This document shows, piece by piece, positions 7,449 to 13,152 of a DNA stretch of 20,043 nt (positions within the stretch are counted from its first letter, which is position 1; every line of letters begins with the position of its first letter). The notes under the pieces are model-generated. The model searched no databases. It was not told the origin of the DNA and saw only the letters and a program-made list of their open reading frames with translations. Source of the stretch: RGIG1666 sp045595745 (GTDB lineage: Bacteria; Bacillota; Clostridia; UBA1381; UBA9506); NCBI GenBank assembly GCA_045595745.1, contig JAZOBB010000035.1, positions 1-20,043 on the forward strand, given 5' to 3'. The position numbers and the translations under genes were made by a program.

Positions 7449-8951
7449 TCAGTTTATAAGTTCGGAATTGCATAATGGCTTCATTGTTTGTAACGATTCC
7501 CAAAGCATAAACATACATTTATCATACGATTTATTTTCAATAGGAATATTTATATTTACTGTGTCAGATTGCAAGGAAATATCAGTAAAATTAGTCTGTA
7601 TCATTTTTCTGTTTTTATCATAAAATGCAACAATTGCAACAGCTGACTGTTCGGCAATATCTTCATCAATGTTGAGGATAGCAGTAAATGAGCTTTCGGT
7701 TATAGCTACATCGCTTATGGTTTGCTTTTCGTCGGTCTGGTCGGTATCATTATTGTTGTAATGTATTGTAGCGTAGGTTAAGTACTCGTTGTCATCGAGT
7801 ATCTGTATATCCTTCCAATCTTCTTTGCTACCGCCATAATATACATCTGTTAAGCTTTCACAATTTAAAAACGCACCATAATCAATGACTGTTACACTGT
7901 CAGGTATTGTTATGCTTGTTAAGCTATAGCAGTCACCAAATGTGCCTTCACAAATGCTTGTCACACCATTGGGTAGTGTTATGCTTATTAAGCTTTCGCA
8001 ACCATAAAATGCATATTCATCAATACTTTTTACACTGTCGGGCATTGTTATGCTTATTAAGCTTTCACAACACCAAAATGCTCCATTACCAATGCTTTTT
8101 ACACTATCTGGTATAACTATACTTGTCAAATTAGTGCAAAAACAAAATACGTCATCACCAATACTTGTTACACCATTCGGTATTGTATATTTACTATTCT
8201 CTTTGCCTGTTGGGTACATTATAAGTGTTTTAACATTCTTATCAAACAATACACCGTCTAAAGAGGCGTAATATTGATTATTTTTATTAATGCTGATGCT
8301 TGTTAAACTCTCGCATACATCAAATGCACCATCATCAATACTTATTACACTGTCGGGGATTGTATATTCACTATCCTCTTTAGCTGACGGGTACAGTATA
8401 AGTGTTTTAACATCTTTATCAAACAATACACCGTCTAAAGAGCTGTAATACTGATTGTTTTTGCTAACATCTATGCTTGTCAAATTGCCACAATTGTAAA
8501 AAGCATTTTTACCAATACTTATTACACTATCAGGTATGGTTATATCTATTAAACATTTGCAACCGGAAAATGCAAACCTGCCAATATCTTCTAAAGTATC
8601 AGGCAATATTATGCTTGTTAAATTTTCGCATCTGTAAAATGCTTCATCGGCAATACTTTTTACACCCTCTGGTATGGTTACACCGGTTAATCTTCTGCAA
8701 AGCTCAAATGCATTATCATCAATTATCGTTACAGGATAACCGCCCAAGGTTGACGGAATAGTAATATCTCCGCTTATTGAGGTATTGCATTCGGTAATAA
8801 TTGCTTCATCGCCTGAGGCCTTCGTGTAAATTTCATATGTATAATCTCCTTCTGTTGCCGCACTTACTGTTACGGGCAACACCGCGGTAACACTCACCAC
8901 CATACACAGCATTAAAATCAGGCTTACCATTTTCTTTTTCAACCGTCTCAT
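7449..8951 (-). CDS. Secreted BspA-like leucine-rich-repeat protein
   Basis: The 500-residue protein starts with a clear signal peptide: a basic MRRLKKK, a hydrophobic core and likely cleavage after VTVSA (about residue 31). From about residue 60 to 375 it has around ten LRR_5 (Treponema/BspA-type) units of roughly 23 residues, built on LTSITIPDSVxSIGxxAFxxC. Two 59-residue-spaced insert modules interrupt the ladder, each reading NNQYYxSLDGVLFDKxVKTLI. After an acidic linker (NNNDTDQTDEKQ), a C-terminal domain of about 85 residues ends LWESLQTMKPL, a closing motif I associate with a module in secreted clostridial enzymes and adhesins. No LPXTG, membrane anchor or SLH repeat is visible, so attachment is unexplained. 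Such proteins are generally adhesins or host/surface-binding factors; the ligand is unknown. The ribosome binding site is weak (AAAGAAAG), and a structured leader with a terminator lies directly upstream. Confidence 0.88.
   Translation of the reverse strand: MRRLKKKMVSLILMLCMVVSVTAVLPVTVSAATEGDYTYEIYTKASGDEAIITECNTSISGDITIPSTLGGYPVTIIDDNAFELCRRLTGVTIPEGVKSIADEAFYRCENLTSIILPDTLEDIGRFAFSGCKCLIDITIPDSVISIGKNAFYNCGNLTSIDVSKNNQYYSSLDGVLFDKDVKTLILYPSAKEDSEYTIPDSVISIDDGAFDVCESLTSISINKNNQYYASLDGVLFDKNVKTLIMYPTGKENSKYTIPNGVTSIGDDVFCFCTNLTSIVIPDSVKSIGNGAFWCCESLISITMPDSVKSIDEYAFYGCESLISITLPNGVTSICEGTFGDCYSLTSITIPDSVTVIDYGAFLNCESLTDVYYGGSKEDWKDIQILDDNEYLTYATIHYNNNDTDQTDEKQTISDVAITESSFTAILNIDEDIAEQSAVAIVAFYDKNRKMIQTNFTDISLQSDTVNINIPIENKSYDKCMFMLWESLQTMKPLCNSELIN
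8210..8309 (-). repeat. Duplicated insert module inside the LRR gene
   Basis: This segment and 8387-8486 are near-identical direct repeats offset by 177 bases (59 codons). Both encode an NNQYY-LDGVLFDK-VKTLI module with the flanking LRR strand. The shared runs AAGTGTTTTAACAT and AATACACCGTCTAAAGAG are easy to see on the plus strand. In-frame duplication of an LRR unit is the simplest origin. Confidence 0.75.
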
Positions 8952-8963
8952 CTTCTTTCTTTA

Positions 8964-8998
8964 AGTAAAATAAAAAATGCGTCGGCACAGCCGACGCA
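8964..8998 (-). terminator. Intrinsic terminator directly before the LRR gene
   Basis: On the complement, TGCGTCGGC/GCCGACGCA forms a perfect 9-bp G+C-rich stem with a 3-base loop (8998-8978), followed by TTTTTTATTTTA (8977-8966). It points toward, and ends just 12 bases before, the LRR start codon. A second weaker hairpin with a T5 tail (GCAGC/GCTGC, 9025-9007, then 9005-9001) precedes it. Confidence 0.85.
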
Positions 8999-9119
8999 CG
9001 AAAAACGCAGCTCCGACCATGCTGCTACGCATTTCAATTCCGAGTAAAGGTATAAAAATCAAAGCCTGCGCTTTTACCAAACGCAACCCTTTACTCGTGA
9101 AAATATTAAAATACGTAGC
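8964..9119 (-). ncRNA. Structured leader or small RNA upstream of the LRR gene
   Basis: The predicted transcript starts near 9119, seven bases after an extended -10 box, and ends at the terminator at 8964-8998, giving about 155 nt. Its first bases GCTACG pair with CGTAGC: helix 1 joins 9119-9105 to 9038-9024 over 15 pairs, of which two are G-U in the minus-strand RNA only. An asymmetric internal loop (7 and 2 bases) leads to helix 2, a perfect 10 bp (9097-9088 with 9050-9041). An apical 37-base region can form AAAGC/GCTTT. A third small hairpin (GCAGC/GCTGC) and the terminator follow. No family I know (6S, SRP RNA, T-box, SAM, c-di-GMP I or II, M-box, cobalamin, lysine) fits. It is either a free small RNA or an attenuating leader; the gene's position argues for the latter. 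Confidence 0.6.
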
Positions 9120-9125
9120 AATTAT

Positions 9126-9154
9126 AGTATAACACATCTTTTTCATTTTGTAAA
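9126..9154 (-). promoter_or_regulatory. Strong promoter with extended -10, upstream of the leader RNA
   Basis: On the complement: TTTACA (9154-9149), 17-base spacer, TATACT (9131-9126), with TGT immediately before the -10 giving an extended -10 element. A start seven bases on falls exactly at the first base of helix 1 of the leader RNA. Confidence 0.75.
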
Positions 9155-9199
9155 GAAAAAGATAAATTTTGGGTTAGTTAATTAAAGGCAGTATAAAAT

Positions 9200-10342
9200 T
9201 TACCACTCATCCCCACCAAATTTGTCGGTAAAAAATTCTGCAATTTTTTGAAACCATTTCTTTTTTGGCGGCTCTTGATATTTGATATCACAATCCGCGC
9301 TCAGTTCAATTTCTTTTACCAATGCGTCTTCATAAAAAATTTTAAGTCTGCCCAGCACAGTTCCTTTCATAATCGGTGCAGGTATGTTCTTTGGCACATC
9401 ATATTCAAGCTTTACTTTATTTAATCCCTCTTTGTCCTCCATGGTAAGATAAAACACATCGTTTGACAAAAGCTTTACCATTTGAGTGTCTCCATTGTCT
9501 ACAGGAACAGTTTTAATAACCATATCCTTTAAAACCAAAGGTCTTGCGCTGTAATTATTAAAGGCATAATTTAACATATTGGTATGGTCATTCCAGTCAT
9601 CTGGAGCATTTAAAGTTACCGCTATTACCTGAAAATTATTACGTGTTGCGGCACTTACCAGGCACCTCCCTGTTTTTTTGGTAAAGCCTGTTTTCACTCC
9701 GTCACAACCCTGATACAATGTAAGCATTTTATTATGGTTTAAAAGTGTTCTGCCGTAGCTTTCTTCTCCGTTTGATATTGTCTTGCGTTTTGTTTTTACA
9801 ATCTCTTGAAAATCCTTATTTTTAAGCGCGGCACGTGTAATAAGTGCCAAATCGTATGCAGTTGTATAATGTCCGTCGGCATCTAATCCGTTCGGATTTT
9901 TAAACTGTGTATCCTTTGCTCCTAACTGTTTAGCCTTTTCATTCATCAGCTTGCTAAAGCCATCTACACTTCCACCTATATGCTCGGCTATTGCAATTGC
10001 AGCATCGTTTCCTGACTCGAGCATCAGTCCATACAACAAATCAATAAGCGGTATTTTTTCTTCTGCTCTTAAATATATACTCGAGCCCTCTGTACCCGCG
10101 GCATTTGCGCTAACTGTCACAATATCATCAGGTTTTCCGTGTTCTAAGGCTACCAGAGCAGTCATTATTTTAGTTGTGCTTGCCATAGAATGACGCTTGT
10201 ATGCATTTTTTTCATATAAAACGCGACCCGTAAGGCTATCCATAACACAGGCATACGATGCCGATACACCCAACGCCTCTGCCCTTTGCGGAATATAAGT
10301 AAATATAATAAAAAACACACACAGCAAACCGATTTTTTTCAT
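9200..10342 (-). CDS. D-alanyl-D-alanine carboxypeptidase (PBP5/DacF-like, S11 family)
   Basis: This 380-residue low-molecular-weight PBP trims the terminal D-alanine from peptidoglycan stem peptides outside the membrane. The signal peptide covers about residues 1-23 (MKKIGLLCVFFIIF core, AEA before the mature end). The three active-site motifs are in place: STTK (S55-K58), SGN (110-112) and KTG (217-219). The conserved NPNGLD and HYTTAYDLALI stretches follow the family pattern. A beta-rich PBP5_C-type domain (about 275-360) is followed by a basic, aromatic tail (PKKKWFQKIAEFF) that should act as an amphipathic membrane anchor. In spore formers such genes can be vegetative (dacA) or sporulation-linked (dacF, dacB); nothing here decides. 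GGAGG precedes ATG 10342. No convincing terminator follows before the leader RNA promoter. Confidence 0.93.
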   Translation of the reverse strand: MKKIGLLCVFFIIFTYIPQRAEALGVSASYACVMDSLTGRVLYEKNAYKRHSMASTTKIMTALVALEHGKPDDIVTVSANAAGTEGSSIYLRAEEKIPLIDLLYGLMLESGNDAAIAIAEHIGGSVDGFSKLMNEKAKQLGAKDTQFKNPNGLDADGHYTTAYDLALITRAALKNKDFQEIVKTKRKTISNGEESYGRTLLNHNKMLTLYQGCDGVKTGFTKKTGRCLVSAATRNNFQVIAVTLNAPDDWNDHTNMLNYAFNNYSARPLVLKDMVIKTVPVDNGDTQMVKLLSNDVFYLTMEDKEGLNKVKLEYDVPKNIPAPIMKGTVLGRLKIFYEDALVKEIELSADCDIKYQEPPKKKWFQKIAEFFTDKFGGDEW

Positions 10343-10434
10343 TTTTGTGCCTCCAAACGGCTTTGATACAATTAATTATATGTGCATAAAATTTTAATTA
10401 TTTATAAAAAAATAAAAATATATTTTAATTTTGT

Positions 10435-10460
10435 GTTTAAATACAATCGAACGCGGGTAT
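10435..10460 (+). promoter_or_regulatory. Sigma-B-type promoter for hpf
   Basis: GTTTAA (10435-10440), a 14-base spacer and GGGTAT (10455-10460) match the Bacillus subtilis general-stress sigma-B consensus at 12 of 12 positions. A sigma-A reading is poor: TATAAA at 10458-10463 has no -35 box at 16-18 bases. The predicted start is near 10468, just before the leader hairpin. Sporulation sigma factors F and G recognise related sequences and are alternatives. Confidence 0.65.
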
Positions 10461-10469
10461 AAATATTAC

Positions 10470-10493
10470 AAGGAATAGATATTATTCCTTTTT
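10470..10493 (+). promoter_or_regulatory. 5'-terminal hairpin in the hpf leader
   Basis: AAGGAATA (10470-10477) and TATTCCTT (10483-10490) form a perfect 8-bp stem with a 5-base loop, followed by TTT. It would sit at the very 5' end of the mRNA from the upstream promoter. The descending arm ATTCCTT can alternatively pair with the ribosome binding site AAGGAGT (10510-10516, one G-U), so translational control is possible. Confidence 0.5.
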
Positions 10494-10523
10494 ACAAATA
10501 TACATACACAAGGAGTGGTCATC

Positions 10524-11060
10524 ATGAAAATTACAATGAGCGGAAAACAGATTGAGCTTACCCCCGCATTAAAGGCGCGGATTGAGGATAGGTTTTCAAA
10601 GCTTGACCGATATTTTCATAAAGAAACGGAGGCATATGTTACTTTAAGTGTTCAAAGAGAAAAGCAGGTTGTCGAGGCAACAGTGCATTCGGGCGGACTA
10701 ATTGTTCGTGTTGAAGAAGCAACTGATGATATGTATGTTTCCATCGATACTGCGGTAGATGTTTTAGAGCGTCAGTTAAGAAAGCATAAAACACGCATCG
10801 AGAAAAAGCTTAAAAAGGATACGTTTGAGGCAGCAGCTTTAGCTGCGATTCCTTATAAAGAAGATGTTGAAGAGGAAACAGAATTTAAGATTGCACGCAC
10901 AAAACGCTTTACCGTAAAGCCAATGAGCACAGAAGAGGCAATTCTTCAAATGGATCTTTTAGGACATCAGTTCTTCATTTTCACAAATTCTGAAAGTGGC
11001 GATACAAATGTTGTTTATAAAAGAAAACAAGGCTCTTATGGATTGATTGAACTTGAATAG
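10524..11060 (+). CDS. hpf: Ribosome hibernation promoting factor, long form
   Basis: The 178-residue protein opens MKITMSGKQIELTPALKARIEDRFSKLDRYF, the HPF/YfiA beta-alpha ribosome-binding domain (about 1-100). A charged linker follows, then the C-terminal dimerisation domain (about 120-178) with RTKRFTVKPMSTEEAILQMDLLGHQFFIF and ending GSYGLIELE. Long HPF binds the 30S decoding region and dimerises to form inactive 100S ribosomes during stationary phase or stress. ATG 10524 is chosen because AAGGAG (10510-10515) lies 8 bases upstream; the in-frame GTG at 10515 overlaps that site. A sigma-B-like promoter and leader hairpin precede it. A very strong terminator follows 10 bases after the stop, making it monocistronic. 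Confidence 0.96.
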   Translation: MKITMSGKQIELTPALKARIEDRFSKLDRYFHKETEAYVTLSVQREKQVVEATVHSGGLIVRVEEATDDMYVSIDTAVDVLERQLRKHKTRIEKKLKKDTFEAAALAAIPYKEDVEEETEFKIARTKRFTVKPMSTEEAILQMDLLGHQFFIFTNSESGDTNVVYKRKQGSYGLIELE

Positions 11061-11070
11061 TTAAATGACG

Positions 11071-11109
11071 GGGTTGTTTAAAAAGCAATTTTTAAACAAC
11101 CCATTTTTT
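11071..11109 (+). terminator. Intrinsic terminator of hpf
   Basis: A perfect 14-bp stem (11071-11084 with 11089-11102, GGGTTGTTTAAAAA) is capped by a GCAA tetraloop and followed by A and six T (11104-11109). It ends directly beside the structured element that starts at 11111. Confidence 0.93.
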
Positions 11110-11110
11110 A

Positions 11111-11341
11111 GGGGATAGTAAAAAAGCTTTGGAATGGACAAACTGAACCCGTAGGGGGGTACCCGAAGGCGTACGTCGGTACGACGAGAGGTAAAGTTTG
11201 TTCATAGCAAAAAGGCATTATTTTTTAGAAAAATTTCAAAAATGAGATTTTTCTACATCTGTTCTATAATATGATATTTGCATTATGACTAAAACAATGC
11301 TTTTCTTGCCTTTTTGCGTTCCAGAGCTTTTTTACATCCCC
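11111..11341 (+). ncRNA. Multi-helix structured element, candidate RNA or MITE-like repeat
   Basis: The 231-base stretch folds by hand into a three-helix junction. P1 joins 11111-11135 to 11318-11341: about 24 pairs, one bulged A (11117), two U-G pairs. P2 joins 11136-11144 to 11195-11203 with one G-U; its interior is the only G+C-rich part, with CGTAC/GTACG (11170-11174, 11179-11183) and ACCCGTAGGGG. P3 joins 11207-11217 to 11307-11317 (GCAAAAAGGCA, perfect). Inside P3, P4 joins 11226-11237 to 11244-11255 (12 pairs, one U-G). All four non-canonical pairs are wobbles in a plus-strand RNA and would be A-C mismatches on the minus strand. No ORF, promoter or T-run of its own is evident, and the hpf terminator lies directly upstream. 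The 3' end recurs at 3157-3206. I cannot assign a family; proximity to hpf recalls the raiA RNA, but I could not verify a match. Confidence 0.55.
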
Positions 11342-11342
11342 G

Positions 11343-11371
11343 TTGACATTTTCTGCCTTTTAATATATAAT
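11343..11371 (+). promoter_or_regulatory. Full-consensus sigma-A promoter of smpB
   Basis: TTGACA (11343-11348), a 17-base spacer and TATAAT (11366-11371) match the housekeeping consensus at 12 of 12 positions. The -35 box starts two bases after the structured element ends. A start near 11378 leaves only a 15-27 base leader before the candidate smpB start codons. Confidence 0.85.
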
Positions 11372-11392
11372 TTATGAGGATTGCATATTTGA

Positions 11393-11878
11393 TTGCGAAA
11401 GGTCGTGAAAATTCTGGATAAAAAATCAATTAAAAATATAACTGTAAATAAAAAAGCTCGTCACGACTATTTTATCGACGAGGTTATAGAGGCAGGAATT
11501 GAGCTTTCGGGAACTGAAGTAAAATCGCTCAGAAAGGGTGCTGTTAATTTAAAAGACAGCTATGTATCTTTAAAAACTGGTGAAGCTTTTGTAAAGGGTA
11601 TGCACATAAGTCCTTACGAGCAGGGGAATATTTTTAACAAAGACCCTTTGCGTGATAAAAAGCTGCTTTTGCACAAACGCGAAATTAACCGTTTGATAGG
11701 CACTGTTAAACAGCAGGGTGTGTCAATCATTCCTCTTTCGCTTTATTTTAAGGGCAGTCTTGTAAAAATTGAGATTGCTGTCGCACGAGGCAAGAAAAAT
11801 TATGACAAACGCGATGATATAGCAAAAAAAGAAGCACAACGCAATATGGATAGGGCAATGAAGGAGCGAAATAGATAA
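11393..11878 (+). CDS. smpB: SsrA-binding protein SmpB, non-ATG start
   Basis: SmpB binds tmRNA and delivers it to stalled ribosomes for trans-translation. The core is unmistakable: VNKKARHDYFIDEVIEAGIELSGTEVKSLRKG, then DSYVSLKTGEAFVKGMHISPYEQGN, a DPLRDKKLLLHKREI stretch, and the basic C-terminal tail GKKNYDKRDDIAKKEAQR that enters the decoding centre. Length (about 157-161) is normal. The start is unclear: the frame is open only from 11393 (an in-frame TGA lies at 11390) and contains no ATG before the conserved core. Candidates are TTG 11393 (161 residues; GAGG 13 bases upstream), GTG 11405 (157 residues; AAAGG only 2 bases upstream) and, less likely, ATT 11411 or CTG 11414, which are better spaced from AAAGG. 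The longest form is given. No rnr gene or ssrA gene is in the window. It ends at a terminator shared with apgM. Confidence 0.93.
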   Translation: MRKVVKILDKKSIKNITVNKKARHDYFIDEVIEAGIELSGTEVKSLRKGAVNLKDSYVSLKTGEAFVKGMHISPYEQGNIFNKDPLRDKKLLLHKREINRLIGTVKQQGVSIIPLSLYFKGSLVKIEIAVARGKKNYDKRDDIAKKEAQRNMDRAMKERNR

Positions 11879-11915
11879 AAAACAGTAGCAAACTAAAAAT
11901 GTTTGCTACTGTTTT
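11879..11915. terminator. Bidirectional terminator between smpB and apgM
   Basis: A perfect 15-bp stem (11879-11893 with 11901-11915, AAAACAGTAGCAAAC) has a 7-base loop. T-rich DNA follows on the plus strand (TTTTATTTATT), and the A-run before it (11874-11882) supplies T on the minus strand. It serves both converging genes. Confidence 0.9.
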
Positions 11916-11917
11916 AT

Positions 11918-13135
11918 TTATTCTATTTCTCCGTTTATCAGATATTTCATTAACTGATATCCCTTGTCTAAATAAATCCCCGATTCTTTTGCGTTTGTTT
12001 CGCAATACGAAAGGTCAAGACCTTCGTTTGTACGACTATCAAAAATTGCAAACGGAACAGCGTCACGTGCGTGCGTTTTAATCGCAAGCGGTGTGGGGTG
12101 GTCAGGAGTTACCAAAACTCTGAAATCCTCACCTGACTGTTTTAAATATTCCATGACAGGTCCGACAATTTTTTCGTCAATTAACTCAATTGCCTCTACC
12201 TTGCCTTTAGCATCACCGTGGTGACCGCACTCGTCGGGTGCTTCAACGTGTATATACACAAAATCCTGACCCGATTTAAGCTCGTCTATCGCAGCTTTTG
12301 CCTTTCCATCAAAGTTGGTGTCAATATTACCCGTTGCACCCTCTACCTCGACAACATTCATTCCTGTACCCTTACCGATACCCTTTAACAAATCCACTGC
12401 AGAAATCATACTGCCGTTAATCCCATATTTTTCGCTGAACAAATCAAGCTTTGGCTTTTTCCCCTCACCCCAAATCCACAACGAATTTGCGGGATTTAAG
12501 CCTTTTTCTATTCTTGCTTTGTTAATGGGATGGCCTGTAAGCAGCTCGTGGCTTTTTTTCATTATTTCTAAAATAATGTCTGCGCCATCGCCCTTTGGCA
12601 AATATTCAGTAACCTTGCGGTCCGATATATCGTGCGGAGGTGTTAAGCTTACGTTTGTAGAGCCTCCGTCCCATACCAAAAGATGACGGTAGCTTATGCC
12701 CTTGTGCAGATTAATATTATCATATTTTATATTTTCTGCCAGATATTTAATAAGCTCACCAGACTCTTCGGTGGTAATTTCGCCTGAGCTATAGTCTATC
12801 ATAGTTTTATCGCTGTATTCGCTCTCGTTTGATAAGGTTACCAGGTTTGCTCTGAAGGTAACGTCAGAATCTGAAAGCTTTACACCAATGCTTAATGCTT
12901 CTAAGGGAGAACGACCCGTGTAATAAATCATCGGGTCATATCCCATAACACTTAAATTTGCTACATCGCTTCCCGGCGAGAGTGAGTCGTCAACTGTTTT
13001 TACCAAGCCTACTACTCCGCCCTTAGAGATAGCATCTATATTAGGTTTTTTCGCGATATCAAGCGGTGTTTTTCCTCCGAAAATTTCATTCGGATAATCC
13101 GCCATTCCATCGCCTAAAAATACAACATATTTCAT
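11918..13135 (-). CDS. apgM: 2,3-bisphosphoglycerate-independent phosphoglycerate mutase, archaeal (ApgM) type
   Basis: The 405-residue protein belongs to the ApgM branch of the alkaline-phosphatase superfamily. Metal-site landmarks are FLGDGMAD (7-13), GSDVANLSVMGYDP (55-68, with the candidate nucleophilic serine), IHVEAPDECGHHGD (near 300) and TPDHPTPLAIKTHARDAVPF (near 345). The usual reaction is interconversion of 3- and 2-phosphoglycerate with two metal ions. Members of this family in bacteria lacking ThrB have also been proposed to act as homoserine kinase, so the glycolytic role is likely but not certain. GGAGG lies 8 bases before ATG 13135. It starts 17 bases after carB and ends at the shared terminator, so it is the last gene of the pyrimidine transcription unit, an unusual placement. 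Confidence 0.88.
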   Translation of the reverse strand: MKYVVFLGDGMADYPNEIFGGKTPLDIAKKPNIDAISKGGVVGLVKTVDDSLSPGSDVANLSVMGYDPMIYYTGRSPLEALSIGVKLSDSDVTFRANLVTLSNESEYSDKTMIDYSSGEITTEESGELIKYLAENIKYDNINLHKGISYRHLLVWDGGSTNVSLTPPHDISDRKVTEYLPKGDGADIILEIMKKSHELLTGHPINKARIEKGLNPANSLWIWGEGKKPKLDLFSEKYGINGSMISAVDLLKGIGKGTGMNVVEVEGATGNIDTNFDGKAKAAIDELKSGQDFVYIHVEAPDECGHHGDAKGKVEAIELIDEKIVGPVMEYLKQSGEDFRVLVTPDHPTPLAIKTHARDAVPFAIFDSRTNEGLDLSYCETNAKESGIYLDKGYQLMKYLINGEIE

Positions 13136-13152
13136 GCTGAATCCTCCGCTTT

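Noticed and set aside
7860..8700. CRISPR-like array from regularly spaced repeats
   Set aside because: The roughly 69-base periodicity is codon-phased and encodes LRR units; the intervening sequence also varies as protein, not as spacers.
8964..9119. 6S RNA or SRP RNA
   Set aside because: In those RNAs the two transcript ends pair with each other; here the 5' end pairs with an internal segment about 80 bases on, and the SRP GGAA-loop motif is missing.
8961..9146. Minus-strand 61-codon reading frame before the LRR gene
   Set aside because: It runs through the promoter, both helices and the terminator of the structured leader, has no ribosome binding site, and its composition is explained by the RNA.
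10371..10403. Promoter for the D,D-carboxypeptidase gene from TATAAT at 10380-10375
   Set aside because: No acceptable -35 box lies 16-18 bases upstream on the complement (AAATAA at best), so I did not list it.
11111..11341. Confident call as raiA RNA
   Set aside because: The hpf neighbourhood invites it, but I cannot recall the consensus well enough to align it, and the nearby partial repeat copy argues for a dispersed element. Left as a candidate only.
11111..11341. Confident call as a MITE
   Set aside because: P1 resembles terminal inverted repeats, but no target-site duplication is visible at either end and the wobble pattern favours RNA structure.
12315..12686. Plus-strand 123-codon frame opposite apgM, and similar frames opposite carB, pyrF, pyrC and the LRR gene
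   Set aside because: They mirror well-recognised genes on the other strand, lack ribosome binding sites and show no family features.
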